Of a stretch of 6,037 nt of DNA, positions 1 through 5,577 are shown in pieces. This stretch comes from Clostridiaceae bacterium (GTDB taxonomy: Bacteria; Bacillota; Clostridia; Acetivibrionales; DTU013), in contig JAAZKL010000229.1 in NCBI GenBank assembly GCA_012799845.1, forward strand, positions 1-6,037, written 5' to 3'. Numbering within the stretch: position 1 is the stretch's first letter; every line of letters starts with the position of its first letter. Both the position numbers and the translations under genes were made by a program. Below the pieces are notes generated by a model. That model worked only from the letters and a program-made list of their open reading frames with translations, did no database searches and was not told where the DNA came from.

Positions 1-220
1 CGACGCTGAAGCCGGACTGGTAGTACCTGTCACATTATCGGTAGCCGGCCCGTACAGTGAGGATCTGAAGGCCAAGAGCGAGGAAGGCACTTCCAACGCG
101 GTCAGAGCTCCCCAGGGACAATTCGACGCAATATGGGATCCGTTCATAGCTGACTGGCGTGCTTCCGGCGCTGACGAGATCATCGCAGAGCGCGCAGCCA
201 AATACGTGGATCCTTATTGA
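1..220 (+). CDS. C-terminal fragment, probable ABC-transporter extracellular solute-binding protein
   Basis: The reading frame is open from position 2 and ends at TGA 218-220, giving 72 residues of a protein whose start lies outside the window. The fragment starts DAEAGLVVPVTLSVAGPY and closes with an amphipathic stretch, FDAIWDPFIADW followed by RASGADEIIAERAAKYVDPY. That pattern (Trp/Tyr-rich helix, a Gly-Ala-Asp turn, then an Ile/Glu/Ala-rich helix to the stop) resembles the last helices of family 1 solute-binding lipoproteins, which capture sugars or oligosaccharides outside the membrane for ABC importers. The lipobox, signal peptide and ligand-binding residues are not visible, so substrate and even family stay tentative. 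No gene follows on this strand before the terminator hairpin at 345-384, so this is probably the last gene of its transcript. It converges with the dehydrogenase gene. Confidence 0.6.
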   Translation, partial: DAEAGLVVPVTLSVAGPYSEDLKAKSEEGTSNAVRAPQGQFDAIWDPFIADWRASGADEIIAERAAKYVDPY

Positions 221-344
221 CAGCTCGGCAGCTGAATATAAATGCAATCCTGCAATAGAGCAAGATTGCTTACGTGACAGAAGAGTATAACTGTTCAACT
301 AAACTCCATACATATACACTGATGCATTCAAGTGCATGCCAAGC

Positions 345-384
345 GGAAAGGGCCCGGATCGTGGAAACATCCGGGCCTCTTTCC
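345..384. terminator. Bidirectional intrinsic terminator between convergent genes
   Basis: A long hairpin: left arm GGAAAG (345-350) plus GGCCCGGAT (351-359), loop 360-368, right arm ATCCGGGCC (369-377), one unpaired T, then CTTTCC (379-384). That is 15 base pairs with a one-base bulge. On the + strand the GC-rich core is followed by the T-rich run TCTTTCCTT, the better terminator geometry. On the - strand the tail is CTTTCCGCTT, which is weaker. It lies 125 nt after the solute-binding protein stop and 58 nt after the dehydrogenase stop, so it can end both converging transcripts. Confidence 0.82.
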
Positions 385-386
385 TT

Positions 387-408
387 AACCGCAGTTTTAC
401 CTGCGGTT
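387..408. terminator. Second hairpin, possible auxiliary terminator
   Basis: A perfect 8-bp inverted repeat, AACCGCAG (387-394) and CTGCGGTT (401-408), with the 6-nt loop TTTTAC. It sits directly beside the main terminator and 34 nt beyond the dehydrogenase stop codon. Neither side has a clean T-tract, so termination by itself would be inefficient. It may protect the 3' end of the dehydrogenase mRNA or back up the neighbouring terminator. Confidence 0.45.
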
Positions 409-441
409 ATTGTCATAAGCCCGTTTCCTGTTTATCGGCAT

Positions 442-1620
442 CTACAGCATGAGCCGGTAGATATTTATCACATCTTCCTTGTTCAGTTTGACGAATCCTC
501 CAATGGTCCCGCTGCCGCCATTGCCGAAGCATGCTTTGTGAGCCATCTCTTCAATGTCCTCTTCCTTTGCACCGATCTCCGCAAAATTTATCGGCATTCC
601 AATAGATCTCAGGAAACTCTTCAATGCTGCTATGCCTGCTCTGGCAGTGTTTTCAGGGTTTTCGAAATCCATCTGGCATCCCCACACGCGGACAGCCAGC
701 TGCGCCAACCTGTTGACGCCGCCGCGCTCCAGGATATATGTCATCCATGCAGGGAACACCACAGCAAGACCTGCTCCGTGCGCGACATCGTAGAGCGCGG
801 ACAGCTCATGCTCCATTCCATGGCTCGCCCAGTCCTGCGTCCTCCCGACACCGCATGAGTTGTTGTGAGCCATCATGCCCGCCCACATGAGATTCGCCTG
901 GGCATCATAATCTGCAGGATTTTTAACGGCCTTCGGCCCTTCATTTATTATAGCCAGCAGCAGCCCTTCTATCAACCTGTCCGTGACCTCGACATCAGCG
1001 GTCCTGGTGAAGTAGCGCTCAAACAGATGCGCCATCATGTCAGTGATCCCGCATGCAACCTGGTATGGAGGCAGGGTCTGCGTCAGAGCCGGGTTCAGGA
1101 TGGAAAACACGGGCCTTAAGGCTTCTCCGGCCGCTCCGCGCTTATACATCCCGTCTTCGTTCGTAATGACCGAATTCGGAGAGCCTTCACTTCCTGCAGC
1201 TGAGATCGTCAGTATCGTTCCTACCGGCAACGCTTCAGTCACGGGCTTTCCACTGTAAAAATCCCAGAAATCGCCGTCATATGGTACGCCCGCCGCTATT
1301 GCCTTAGCAGAGTCGATAACGCTGCCGCCTCCGACAGCAAGTATAAAATCGACTTTCTCCTTCCTGCACAGGTCGATTCCCTTGTAGACAAGCCCGGCCC
1401 TCGGGTTGGGCTGCACGCCGCCAAGCTCGATGAAACCGATGCCATCCCTTTCGAGGGATGTCTTCACCCTGTCAAGCAGGCCGGACCGGACCGCCGAACC
1501 TCCTCCATAATGGATGAGGACCCTGCTGCCGCCGAATCGTTTCACATACCTGCCTGTTTCATTCTCCTGGTCTTTCCCGAACACAAAATAAGTCGGGCTG
1601 TAAAATGTAAAGTTATCCAT
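442..1620 (-). CDS. Iron-containing alcohol dehydrogenase, YqhD/BdhA (butanol dehydrogenase) type
   Basis: A 392-residue cytoplasmic oxidoreductase, the full length for this family, which interconverts aldehydes and primary alcohols with NAD(P)H. The N-terminal Rossmann-like half (about 1-180) carries the dinucleotide motifs GGGS (39-42) and GGGSVIDSAK (97-106). The C-terminal all-helical half holds the metal site: D194 and H198 in GITDMMAHLFERYF, H267 in DWASHGMEHELSA, and H281 in DVAHGAGLAVVFP. These positions equal the metal-binding D194, H198, H267 and H281 that I recall for E. coli YqhD, so an active enzyme is likely. The ATG at 1620 has the strong ribosome site AAGGAGG (1633-1627) six nt upstream. 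It is the last gene of the leftward cluster, separated from the HAD gene by 128 nt of structured leader, and ends before the terminator at 345-384. Substrate (butanal, other short aldehydes, methylglyoxal) and NADH versus NADPH cannot be read from the sequence. Confidence 0.95.
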   Translation of the reverse strand: MDNFTFYSPTYFVFGKDQENETGRYVKRFGGSRVLIHYGGGSAVRSGLLDRVKTSLERDGIGFIELGGVQPNPRAGLVYKGIDLCRKEKVDFILAVGGGSVIDSAKAIAAGVPYDGDFWDFYSGKPVTEALPVGTILTISAAGSEGSPNSVITNEDGMYKRGAAGEALRPVFSILNPALTQTLPPYQVACGITDMMAHLFERYFTRTADVEVTDRLIEGLLLAIINEGPKAVKNPADYDAQANLMWAGMMAHNNSCGVGRTQDWASHGMEHELSALYDVAHGAGLAVVFPAWMTYILERGGVNRLAQLAVRVWGCQMDFENPENTARAGIAALKSFLRSIGMPINFAEIGAKEEDIEEMAHKACFGNGGSGTIGGFVKLNKEDVINIYRLML

Positions 1621-1626
1621 ATCTAT

Positions 1627-1633
1627 CCTCCTT
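1627..1633 (-). promoter_or_regulatory. Strong ribosome binding site of the dehydrogenase gene
   Basis: On the - strand AAGGAGG lies 6 nt before the ATG at 1620-1618. It fixes that start codon. It is also complementary to the CCTCC box about 54 nt upstream in the same leader (1691-1687), so it could be masked by RNA folding. Confidence 0.85.
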
Positions 1634-1638
1634 GTATT

Positions 1639-1647
1639 TGGTATAAT
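1639..1647 (+). promoter_or_regulatory. Possible extended -10 promoter reading away from the dehydrogenase
   Basis: TGGTATAAT on the + strand is a perfect TATAAT (1642-1647) with the TGn extension of an extended -10 element. No good -35 hexamer lies 16-18 bp upstream (the 17-bp position reads ATATCT), which such promoters can tolerate. Transcription would start near 1654, run through the hairpin at 1670-1719 and enter the 3' end of the HAD gene in antisense. It lies between two leftward genes, so it may be a chance match. Confidence 0.3.
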
Positions 1648-1669
1648 GACACTCTTCGCAAAGATGCGC

Positions 1670-1719
1670 GGTGCCGTTGCTCCACAGGAGGTATTCCTCC
1701 ATGGTTGAGGAACGCCGCC
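1670..1719. other. Structured intergenic element (nested dyads) upstream of the dehydrogenase
   Basis: The 128-nt gap between the HAD stop and the dehydrogenase start holds a nested dyad. Outer arms GGTG-C-CGTT (1670-1678) and AACG-C-CGCC (1711-1719) pair with one C-C mismatch on the + strand RNA. On the - strand the G-U pair becomes a C-A mismatch, so the fold slightly favours + strand RNA. Inside is GGAGG-TATT-CCTCC (1687-1700). GAGGAA (1707-1712) can alternatively pair with TTCCTC (1694-1699), and CTCC (1680-1683) with GGAG (1687-1690). No tRNA T-arm or riboswitch family I know is recognisable. It could be a leader control element, a small RNA or a chance dyad. Confidence 0.45.
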
Positions 1720-1748
1720 AAGCTCTAAAGAATGCCACGCTGGATTAT

Positions 1749-2555
1749 TTACCCGTCAGTCTTGAGTACAAACTTGTATATTACCCTGGCCACGCCGTTT
1801 TCATCATTGGAAGCCGTCACATGATCGGCTCTTTCCTTCACTCCGTCGGCAGCGTTCCCCATTGCGACGCCAAGTCCCGCATATTCGATCATCGACAGGT
1901 CATTGAATCCGTCGCCGATGGCGATCATCTCCTCCCTGCGGATGCCGTACCGCCTGCCGATGAATTCCAGGGCAGCGGCCTTTGAAACGCTGCTGTTGAA
2001 GAACTCCAGAAAATGCGGCTGTGAAGTGCAGTAAGTCACGCTGTCATTTACAATATCTTTTATACCCTTTTTATAGGCTTCTATTCTGTCGACATCATCG
2101 ATCCATATTATTTTTGTTACCCCCTGGTCCAGTATCCGGCTGAAATCGGAAAAAACGACGGGTTCCTCGCCGGACAGTTTTTTATAACTGTTGACGTGGT
2201 CATTGATTTTATTTACAAATAGCTTGTTGCAGGACCATACTATGATCGTGGTATCCCTCTCCAACCCCAGTCTGAGCACCTGCCCGGCATCCTGCCTCAG
2301 CATGCCCTGTTCGAACAGTATCTCATCGGACACTGCATCGACGATCATGGCGCCGTTATAGGTAATGATCGGCGCATCAAGCCCAAGCTCATCAATGAAG
2401 TACCTTGCTCCCTGGATGGGCCTGCCCGTGCTTATAGTGACCATGACCCCGGTATCCCTGCAGCGCCTGACGGCCTCGACCGTCTCAGCCGTCATGATAC
2501 CAGCGCTGTTTAGCAGAGTCCCGTCGATATCCAAAGTGATCAGTTTATATTTCAT
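1749..2555 (-). CDS. Cof-type HAD-IIB family hydrolase (phosphatase)
   Basis: A 268-residue cytoplasmic phosphatase of the haloacid dehalogenase superfamily, the usual length for the Cof/YbiV group. All four HAD motifs are intact. Motif I is DIDGTLLNS with nucleophile D9 and acid/base D11. Motif II is ISTGRP with S42/T43. Motif III is K192 in the SKAAALEFIGRRYGI helix. Motif IV is GDGFNDLSMI with D215 and D219 binding Mg2+. The stretch between motifs II and III (about 80-190) is the C2-type cap that selects substrate. Relatives dephosphorylate sugar phosphates, FMN or pyridoxal phosphate, and the sequence does not say which applies here. The ATG at 2555 is preceded by GGGAGG (2566-2561) five nt upstream. 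That site lies inside the end of the GTPase-nuclease gene, whose TGA overlaps this ATG as ATGA, so the two are probably translationally coupled. Confidence 0.95.
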   Translation of the reverse strand: MKYKLITLDIDGTLLNSAGIMTAETVEAVRRCRDTGVMVTISTGRPIQGARYFIDELGLDAPIITYNGAMIVDAVSDEILFEQGMLRQDAGQVLRLGLERDTTIIVWSCNKLFVNKINDHVNSYKKLSGEEPVVFSDFSRILDQGVTKIIWIDDVDRIEAYKKGIKDIVNDSVTYCTSQPHFLEFFNSSVSKAAALEFIGRRYGIRREEMIAIGDGFNDLSMIEYAGLGVAMGNAADGVKERADHVTASNDENGVARVIYKFVLKTDG

Positions 2556-5260
2556 AGGTTCCTCCCGGGTATAGTGCCGGACCCGGTACCACTATCCGCG
2601 CCCTCCTTCATCCTTTCCTTTACTTCATCGGACAGCAGATCCCCTACATAGTTCCTGGCCCTCACCTGCCTGTCCTGCAGGGCTTTGCTTATGCTTTCGT
2701 CGAGGCTTTCGATCTCTTTCTTCAGATCGCCGGCAGACATAACTGAGCAGCCCGCGCCCAGGATTATTACCTGTTGGAGGTTGTCCGATGTTGCAACAGT
2801 GATGTCGTATCTCTTCCTGTTGTCATGGGCGAACTTCTCTATATATTCGTCCGCCGTCTGGGCTTCCTTTGTAAACACGACATGGACATCGTCATAATCG
2901 AATACATCCTCGTTCCTCCTCTGGACGCGATATGCGTCAAACACCGCTATGACCCGGCATTTTCGCATACCCCGGTATTTACCCAGGAGGTCCAGCAGCC
3001 TGGTCCTGGCGCTGTCCATGTTGTCCTGCGCCATCTCTTTCAGTTCCGGCCACGCGAATATGATGTTATATCCGTCAACAAGAAGGTACTCTTCCCGCTC
3101 TTCCTTCTCTTCCTGTCCGCTGGCCGGCGCTTCTTTGCGCGGGTCGTCGGCGCTACGTCTGTCATAAATATTTCTCCGCTTCTTCCACGAAGACCTCTTT
3201 CCCTGGTTTGCAAAAGAGCTTTGGGTAAGGATCCTGTCGACTTCGTCCGCCGCCAGCCACTTCTCCTGTATAATTGAAGCTCTGTCTCCATCCCCTGCCC
3301 CATCTTCATTCATTTCCCCACCTGGAGAGACTTTCTTAAAGTAACTCTCCACATGCATATAGTCTTTTACCCTGTCCCAACTCACAAAGAATCCCGAGCC
3401 ATTGGCGCAGAACACCGAACCTGACGGGTTCTCCACATCCCTCTCAGGATCGTACCCGATCATTTCTATAACTTCTTCCGCATTATGGCAGGGCTCATAC
3501 CCCTTCAGGCTGCAGAAGATCTTTCCCATCCCCCTGGTATAGGCGGTCAGCTCTTTCTGGTAATTTTTCATCGTGGCGACCGGGGCTTCCCCTTCAATGT
3601 ACGCAGTCCCGTTTTCTATGCGGGAAATTGCGCATGTGCCCCTCATTTTGTCGATGTCGGCCAGGGCATGTCCCGCCAGCTTTTCCGGCACTTCCAGCCG
3701 GAAAGAATAGTACGGCTCCAGCAACACCGATCCCGCTTCCATCAGTCCCTGACGGACAGCCCGGTAAGTGGCCTCCCTGAAATCTCCGCCGGACGTGTGG
3801 CTGATATGCGCCCTTCCCGACACCAGCGTTATCTTCATGTCAGTAATGGGATATCCGGTTAGGACACCTTTGTGTTCCTTTTCCTTAAGATGTGTCAGGA
3901 TCAGGTTTTTCCAGTTCCCGGCCAGTATATCGTCGCTGCAGTCAACCGCAAACTGAAGGCCGCTTCCCCTCTCTCCCGGCTCCAGGAGCAGATGTACCTC
4001 CGCATAGTGCCTCAGCGGTTCAAAATGCCCCACTCCCTCCACGGTATCAGCAATGGTCTCCTTATAAATGATCCTTCCCGCATCGAATGATACGTCTGTA
4101 CCAAACCGGTCTTTTATTACGCTCTGCAGGACCTCTGTCTGCACCTCTCCCATGATTTTCGCCTGGATCTCCCTGAGCTGTTCGTCCCAGGAGATGCGGA
4201 GGGCGGGATCCTCATCCTCCAACTGGCGCAGCTTCGGCAGCATTTCTCCCGGATCACACCCGTCCGGCAATATGATCCGGTAGGACAGAACAGGCTCCAG
4301 GACAGGTACGATAATACCTTCATCAGCGCCAAGACCCTCTCCCGGCCTCGTCTGCGTCAGGCCCGCCACCGCGCATACGGTGCCGGCTTCCGCATTATTC
4401 ACGGCTTCGAATTTCGACCCCGAATAAATGCGGATCTGGTTTACTTTCTCCTCCCAGGTCCCGTTGCCGACAACATCCCTCACCTTAAGAGTTCCGCCGG
4501 TGACTTTAATGTGGCTGAGCCGGTTCCCCTGTTCATCCCTGCTGATTTTGAAAACTCTTGCGCCGAATTTATCCGGATATGAAGGTATGACCGAATATTC
4601 CACCAGGCCCTGCATCAGGGCATCGACGCCCTCAAGCCTCAGGGCGGCGCCGAAATAGCACGGGAACAGCCTGCGTTTCCTGATATATTCCCTGATCTGC
4701 GCGCCATCTATGCGTCCCGTCTCCAGGTAAGCTGAAAGAAGCTCTTCATCGCACATAGCCACCTGTTCCATGAAATCCCGGCCATGGACCTGACCGAAAT
4801 CCACACACCCGTGGCTGAGCTGTTTTTTGATCCCATCCATCAGCCTTTCCCTGTCGGTGCCATCCTGGTCCATTTTGTTTATGAACAGGAAAACAGGTAT
4901 CCGATATGCATCCAGCAGGTGCCACAGCGTCCGCGTATGCCCCTGTACGCCGTCCGCGCCGCTGATGACCAGGACAGCGTAATCCAGTACCTGCAGCGTC
5001 CTTTCCATTTCAGTCGAGAAATCCACATGACCCGGTGTATCCAGCAGTGTTACCTGCACATCCCCGATATCGAACACCGCCTGCTTCGAAAAGATTGTGA
5101 TCCCCCTGGCCCTTTCCAGTTCGTAATTGTCCAGGTAGGCGTCCTTCCTGTCCACCCTGCCCAGTTTCCTGGTCCTGCCGCTCAGATAAAGCAGGCTCTC
5201 CGATAATGTAGTCTTTCCCGCATCGACGTGCGCCAGTATCCCAATGACCAGTTTCTTCAT
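2552..5260 (-). CDS. EF-G/TetM-like translation GTPase fused to a Rae1/YacP NYN endoribonuclease domain
   Basis: About 902 residues in two modules. Residues 1-590 follow the TetM/EF-G plan. The G domain has AHVDAGKT (10-17), RGITI (52-56), DTPGH (74-78), NKMD (128-131) and a G5-like GAAL (204-207). Domains II-V follow at roughly 232-317, 322-392, 393-512 and 513-590. A family extension, GSVFCANGSGFFVSWD plus YMH, spans 591-643, then a charged linker (644-724). The NYN/PIN module (725-862) closely resembles B. subtilis YacP/Rae1, a ribosome-associated A-site mRNA endonuclease: VDGYN (D729), VFDAY (D775), QTADEYIE (D804) and ATSD (D826) supply the acidic cluster, so activity is plausible. I chose ATG 5260 because it gives the typical start MKKLVIGILAHVDAGKT, has AAGGA upstream (5275-5271), and leaves a leader after the -10 at 5301-5296. 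In-frame ATG 5278 and GTG 5284 would leave almost none. The TetM tetracycline-clearing loop is not conserved, so drug resistance is not implied. Confidence 0.93.
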   Translation of the reverse strand: MKKLVIGILAHVDAGKTTLSESLLYLSGRTRKLGRVDRKDAYLDNYELERARGITIFSKQAVFDIGDVQVTLLDTPGHVDFSTEMERTLQVLDYAVLVISGADGVQGHTRTLWHLLDAYRIPVFLFINKMDQDGTDRERLMDGIKKQLSHGCVDFGQVHGRDFMEQVAMCDEELLSAYLETGRIDGAQIREYIRKRRLFPCYFGAALRLEGVDALMQGLVEYSVIPSYPDKFGARVFKISRDEQGNRLSHIKVTGGTLKVRDVVGNGTWEEKVNQIRIYSGSKFEAVNNAEAGTVCAVAGLTQTRPGEGLGADEGIIVPVLEPVLSYRIILPDGCDPGEMLPKLRQLEDEDPALRISWDEQLREIQAKIMGEVQTEVLQSVIKDRFGTDVSFDAGRIIYKETIADTVEGVGHFEPLRHYAEVHLLLEPGERGSGLQFAVDCSDDILAGNWKNLILTHLKEKEHKGVLTGYPITDMKITLVSGRAHISHTSGGDFREATYRAVRQGLMEAGSVLLEPYYSFRLEVPEKLAGHALADIDKMRGTCAISRIENGTAYIEGEAPVATMKNYQKELTAYTRGMGKIFCSLKGYEPCHNAEEVIEMIGYDPERDVENPSGSVFCANGSGFFVSWDRVKDYMHVESYFKKVSPGGEMNEDGAGDGDRASIIQEKWLAADEVDRILTQSSFANQGKRSSWKKRRNIYDRRSADDPRKEAPASGQEEKEEREEYLLVDGYNIIFAWPELKEMAQDNMDSARTRLLDLLGKYRGMRKCRVIAVFDAYRVQRRNEDVFDYDDVHVVFTKEAQTADEYIEKFAHDNRKRYDITVATSDNLQQVIILGAGCSVMSAGDLKKEIESLDESISKALQDRQVRARNYVGDLLSDEVKERMKEGADSGTGSGTIPGRNL

Positions 5261-5295
5261 TTGCCGCAGATCCTTCATCCTCACATTGTAATAAC

Positions 5296-5324
5296 ATTAT
5301 ACCGTATAAACAGATGACTTGCCA
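5296..5324 (-). promoter_or_regulatory. Promoter of the GTPase-nuclease / HAD cluster
   Basis: On the - strand a perfect -10 TATAAT (5301-5296) lies 17 bp from a weak -35, TGGCAA (5324-5319). The expected transcription start is near 5289. That leaves about 29 nt of leader before ATG 5260 but only a few nt before GTG 5284, which supports the downstream start. The -10 is embedded in a palindrome at 5297-5309. Confidence 0.6.
5297..5309. promoter_or_regulatory. Operator-like palindrome overlapping the -10 box
   Basis: TTATAC-C-GTATAA is a perfect 13-bp odd palindrome covering five of the six bases of the -10 hexamer of the leftward promoter. A dimeric repressor bound here would block RNA polymerase. 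No regulator gene is in the window, and AT-rich palindromes also arise by chance around -10 boxes. Confidence 0.35.
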
Positions 5325-5372
5325 GGCATGACGCTTTTTGAGGAGCGAAGCGCTCAGCAGGCTCTGCCCTGG
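5322..5372. repeat. REP-like imperfect dyad in the divergent intergenic region
   Basis: Outer arms CCAGGCA (5322-5328) and TGCCCTGG (5365-5372) pair over 7 bp with one bulged C. Inside is GAGCG-AAG-CGCTC (5343-5355), which contains GCGAAGC, a DNA mini-hairpin known for unusual stability. No coding gene ends here on either strand and there is no T-tract, so it is not an obvious terminator. It sits just upstream of the leftward promoter. The form resembles dispersed intergenic palindromes (REP-like units), but only one copy is visible. Confidence 0.45.
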
Positions 5373-5384
5373 TATGTTGTAAAG

Positions 5385-5413
5385 TTGACATATCGTCTGC
5401 ATGGGACAATTAT
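5385..5413 (+). promoter_or_regulatory. Candidate distal promoter for the RND transporter
   Basis: A perfect -35 TTGACA (5385-5390) is followed after 17 bp by AATTAT (5408-5413), which matches four of six consensus -10 bases. Transcription would start near 5420 and carry the whole repeat-rich leader (about 160 nt) before ATG 5578. The weak -10 makes this uncertain. Confidence 0.3.
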
Positions 5414-5424
5414 CCGTCAGTTTT

Positions 5425-5508
5425 GCGCAAAATATCAGATATCAAACATATCGACGTCATGTGATTAGCAACATACAGATTATAATCATCTGTTTGTTGA
5501 TTTTGCGC
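5425..5508. repeat. Nested inverted repeats upstream of the RND transporter
   Basis: Three concentric inverted pairs share one centre: GCGCAAAAT (5425-5433) with ATTTTGCGC (5500-5508), CAAACA (5443-5448) with TGTTTG (5491-5496), and an inner CAGAT (5476-5480) with ATCTG (5488-5492) around TATAATC. The left outer arm is also part of the perfect 12-bp palindrome TTTTGCGCAAAA (5421-5432), and TTTTGCGC recurs directly at 5501-5508, 80 bp later. Such an arrangement suggests paired operator half-sites or a looped leader RNA controlling the exporter gene. Confidence 0.45.
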
Positions 5509-5555
5509 CACAGTGTATATAAACTAAACATAGAGTTAATTATCGACATCGTGTC
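5449..5555 (+). repeat. Direct repeat pair TATCGACnTCnTGT
   Basis: TATCGACGTCATGT (5449-5462) and TATCGACATCGTGT (5541-5554) match at 12 of 14 positions and lie 92 bp apart. The second copy falls between the proximal promoter candidate and the ribosome site of the RND gene, a usual repressor position. They may be two binding sites of one regulator. Confidence 0.35.
5494..5523 (+). promoter_or_regulatory. Candidate proximal promoter for the RND transporter
   Basis: TTGTTG (5494-5499) is separated by 18 bp from TATAAA (5518-5523), or by 16 bp from the overlapping TATATA (5516-5521). The start would fall near 5530, giving a leader of about 50 nt. The -35 overlaps one arm of the inverted repeat (TGTTTG, 5491-5496), so a protein bound there could compete with RNA polymerase. 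A separate perfect TATAAT at 5481-5486 lacks a recognisable -35. Confidence 0.4.
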
Positions 5556-5577
5556 TGACAAAAAGGGGTGATATACA

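Noticed and set aside
274..858. 194-codon open frame on the + strand
   Set aside because: It runs antisense through the terminator and the 3' end of the well-supported dehydrogenase, has no ribosome site or recognisable domain, and is explained by codon bias of the real gene.
1670..1740. tRNA or tRNA-like gene in the gap before the dehydrogenase
   Set aside because: Parts resemble D-arm sequence (GGAGCAACGGC on the - strand), but there is no T-arm GGTTCGA motif, no anticodon arm in register and no 7-bp acceptor stem.
2774..3277. 167-codon open frame on the + strand inside the nuclease half
   Set aside because: Antisense to a domain with intact catalytic motifs, with no start signals and low-complexity Leu/Phe/Arg composition. 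Treated as a shadow.
4784..5206. 140-codon open frame antisense to the G domain
   Set aside because: Mirrors the conserved GTPase coding region and has no independent support.
2552..5260. Tetracycline resistance determinant (TetM/TetO class)
   Set aside because: The fold is shared, but the tetracycline-clearing loop motif is missing and a nuclease domain is attached, and no mobile-element context is visible.
5010..5402. 130-codon - strand frame overlapping the start of the GTPase gene
   Set aside because: Shares the strand but not the frame. It spans the promoter and dyad and then runs out of frame through the G1-G3 motifs, so it is not a plausible protein.
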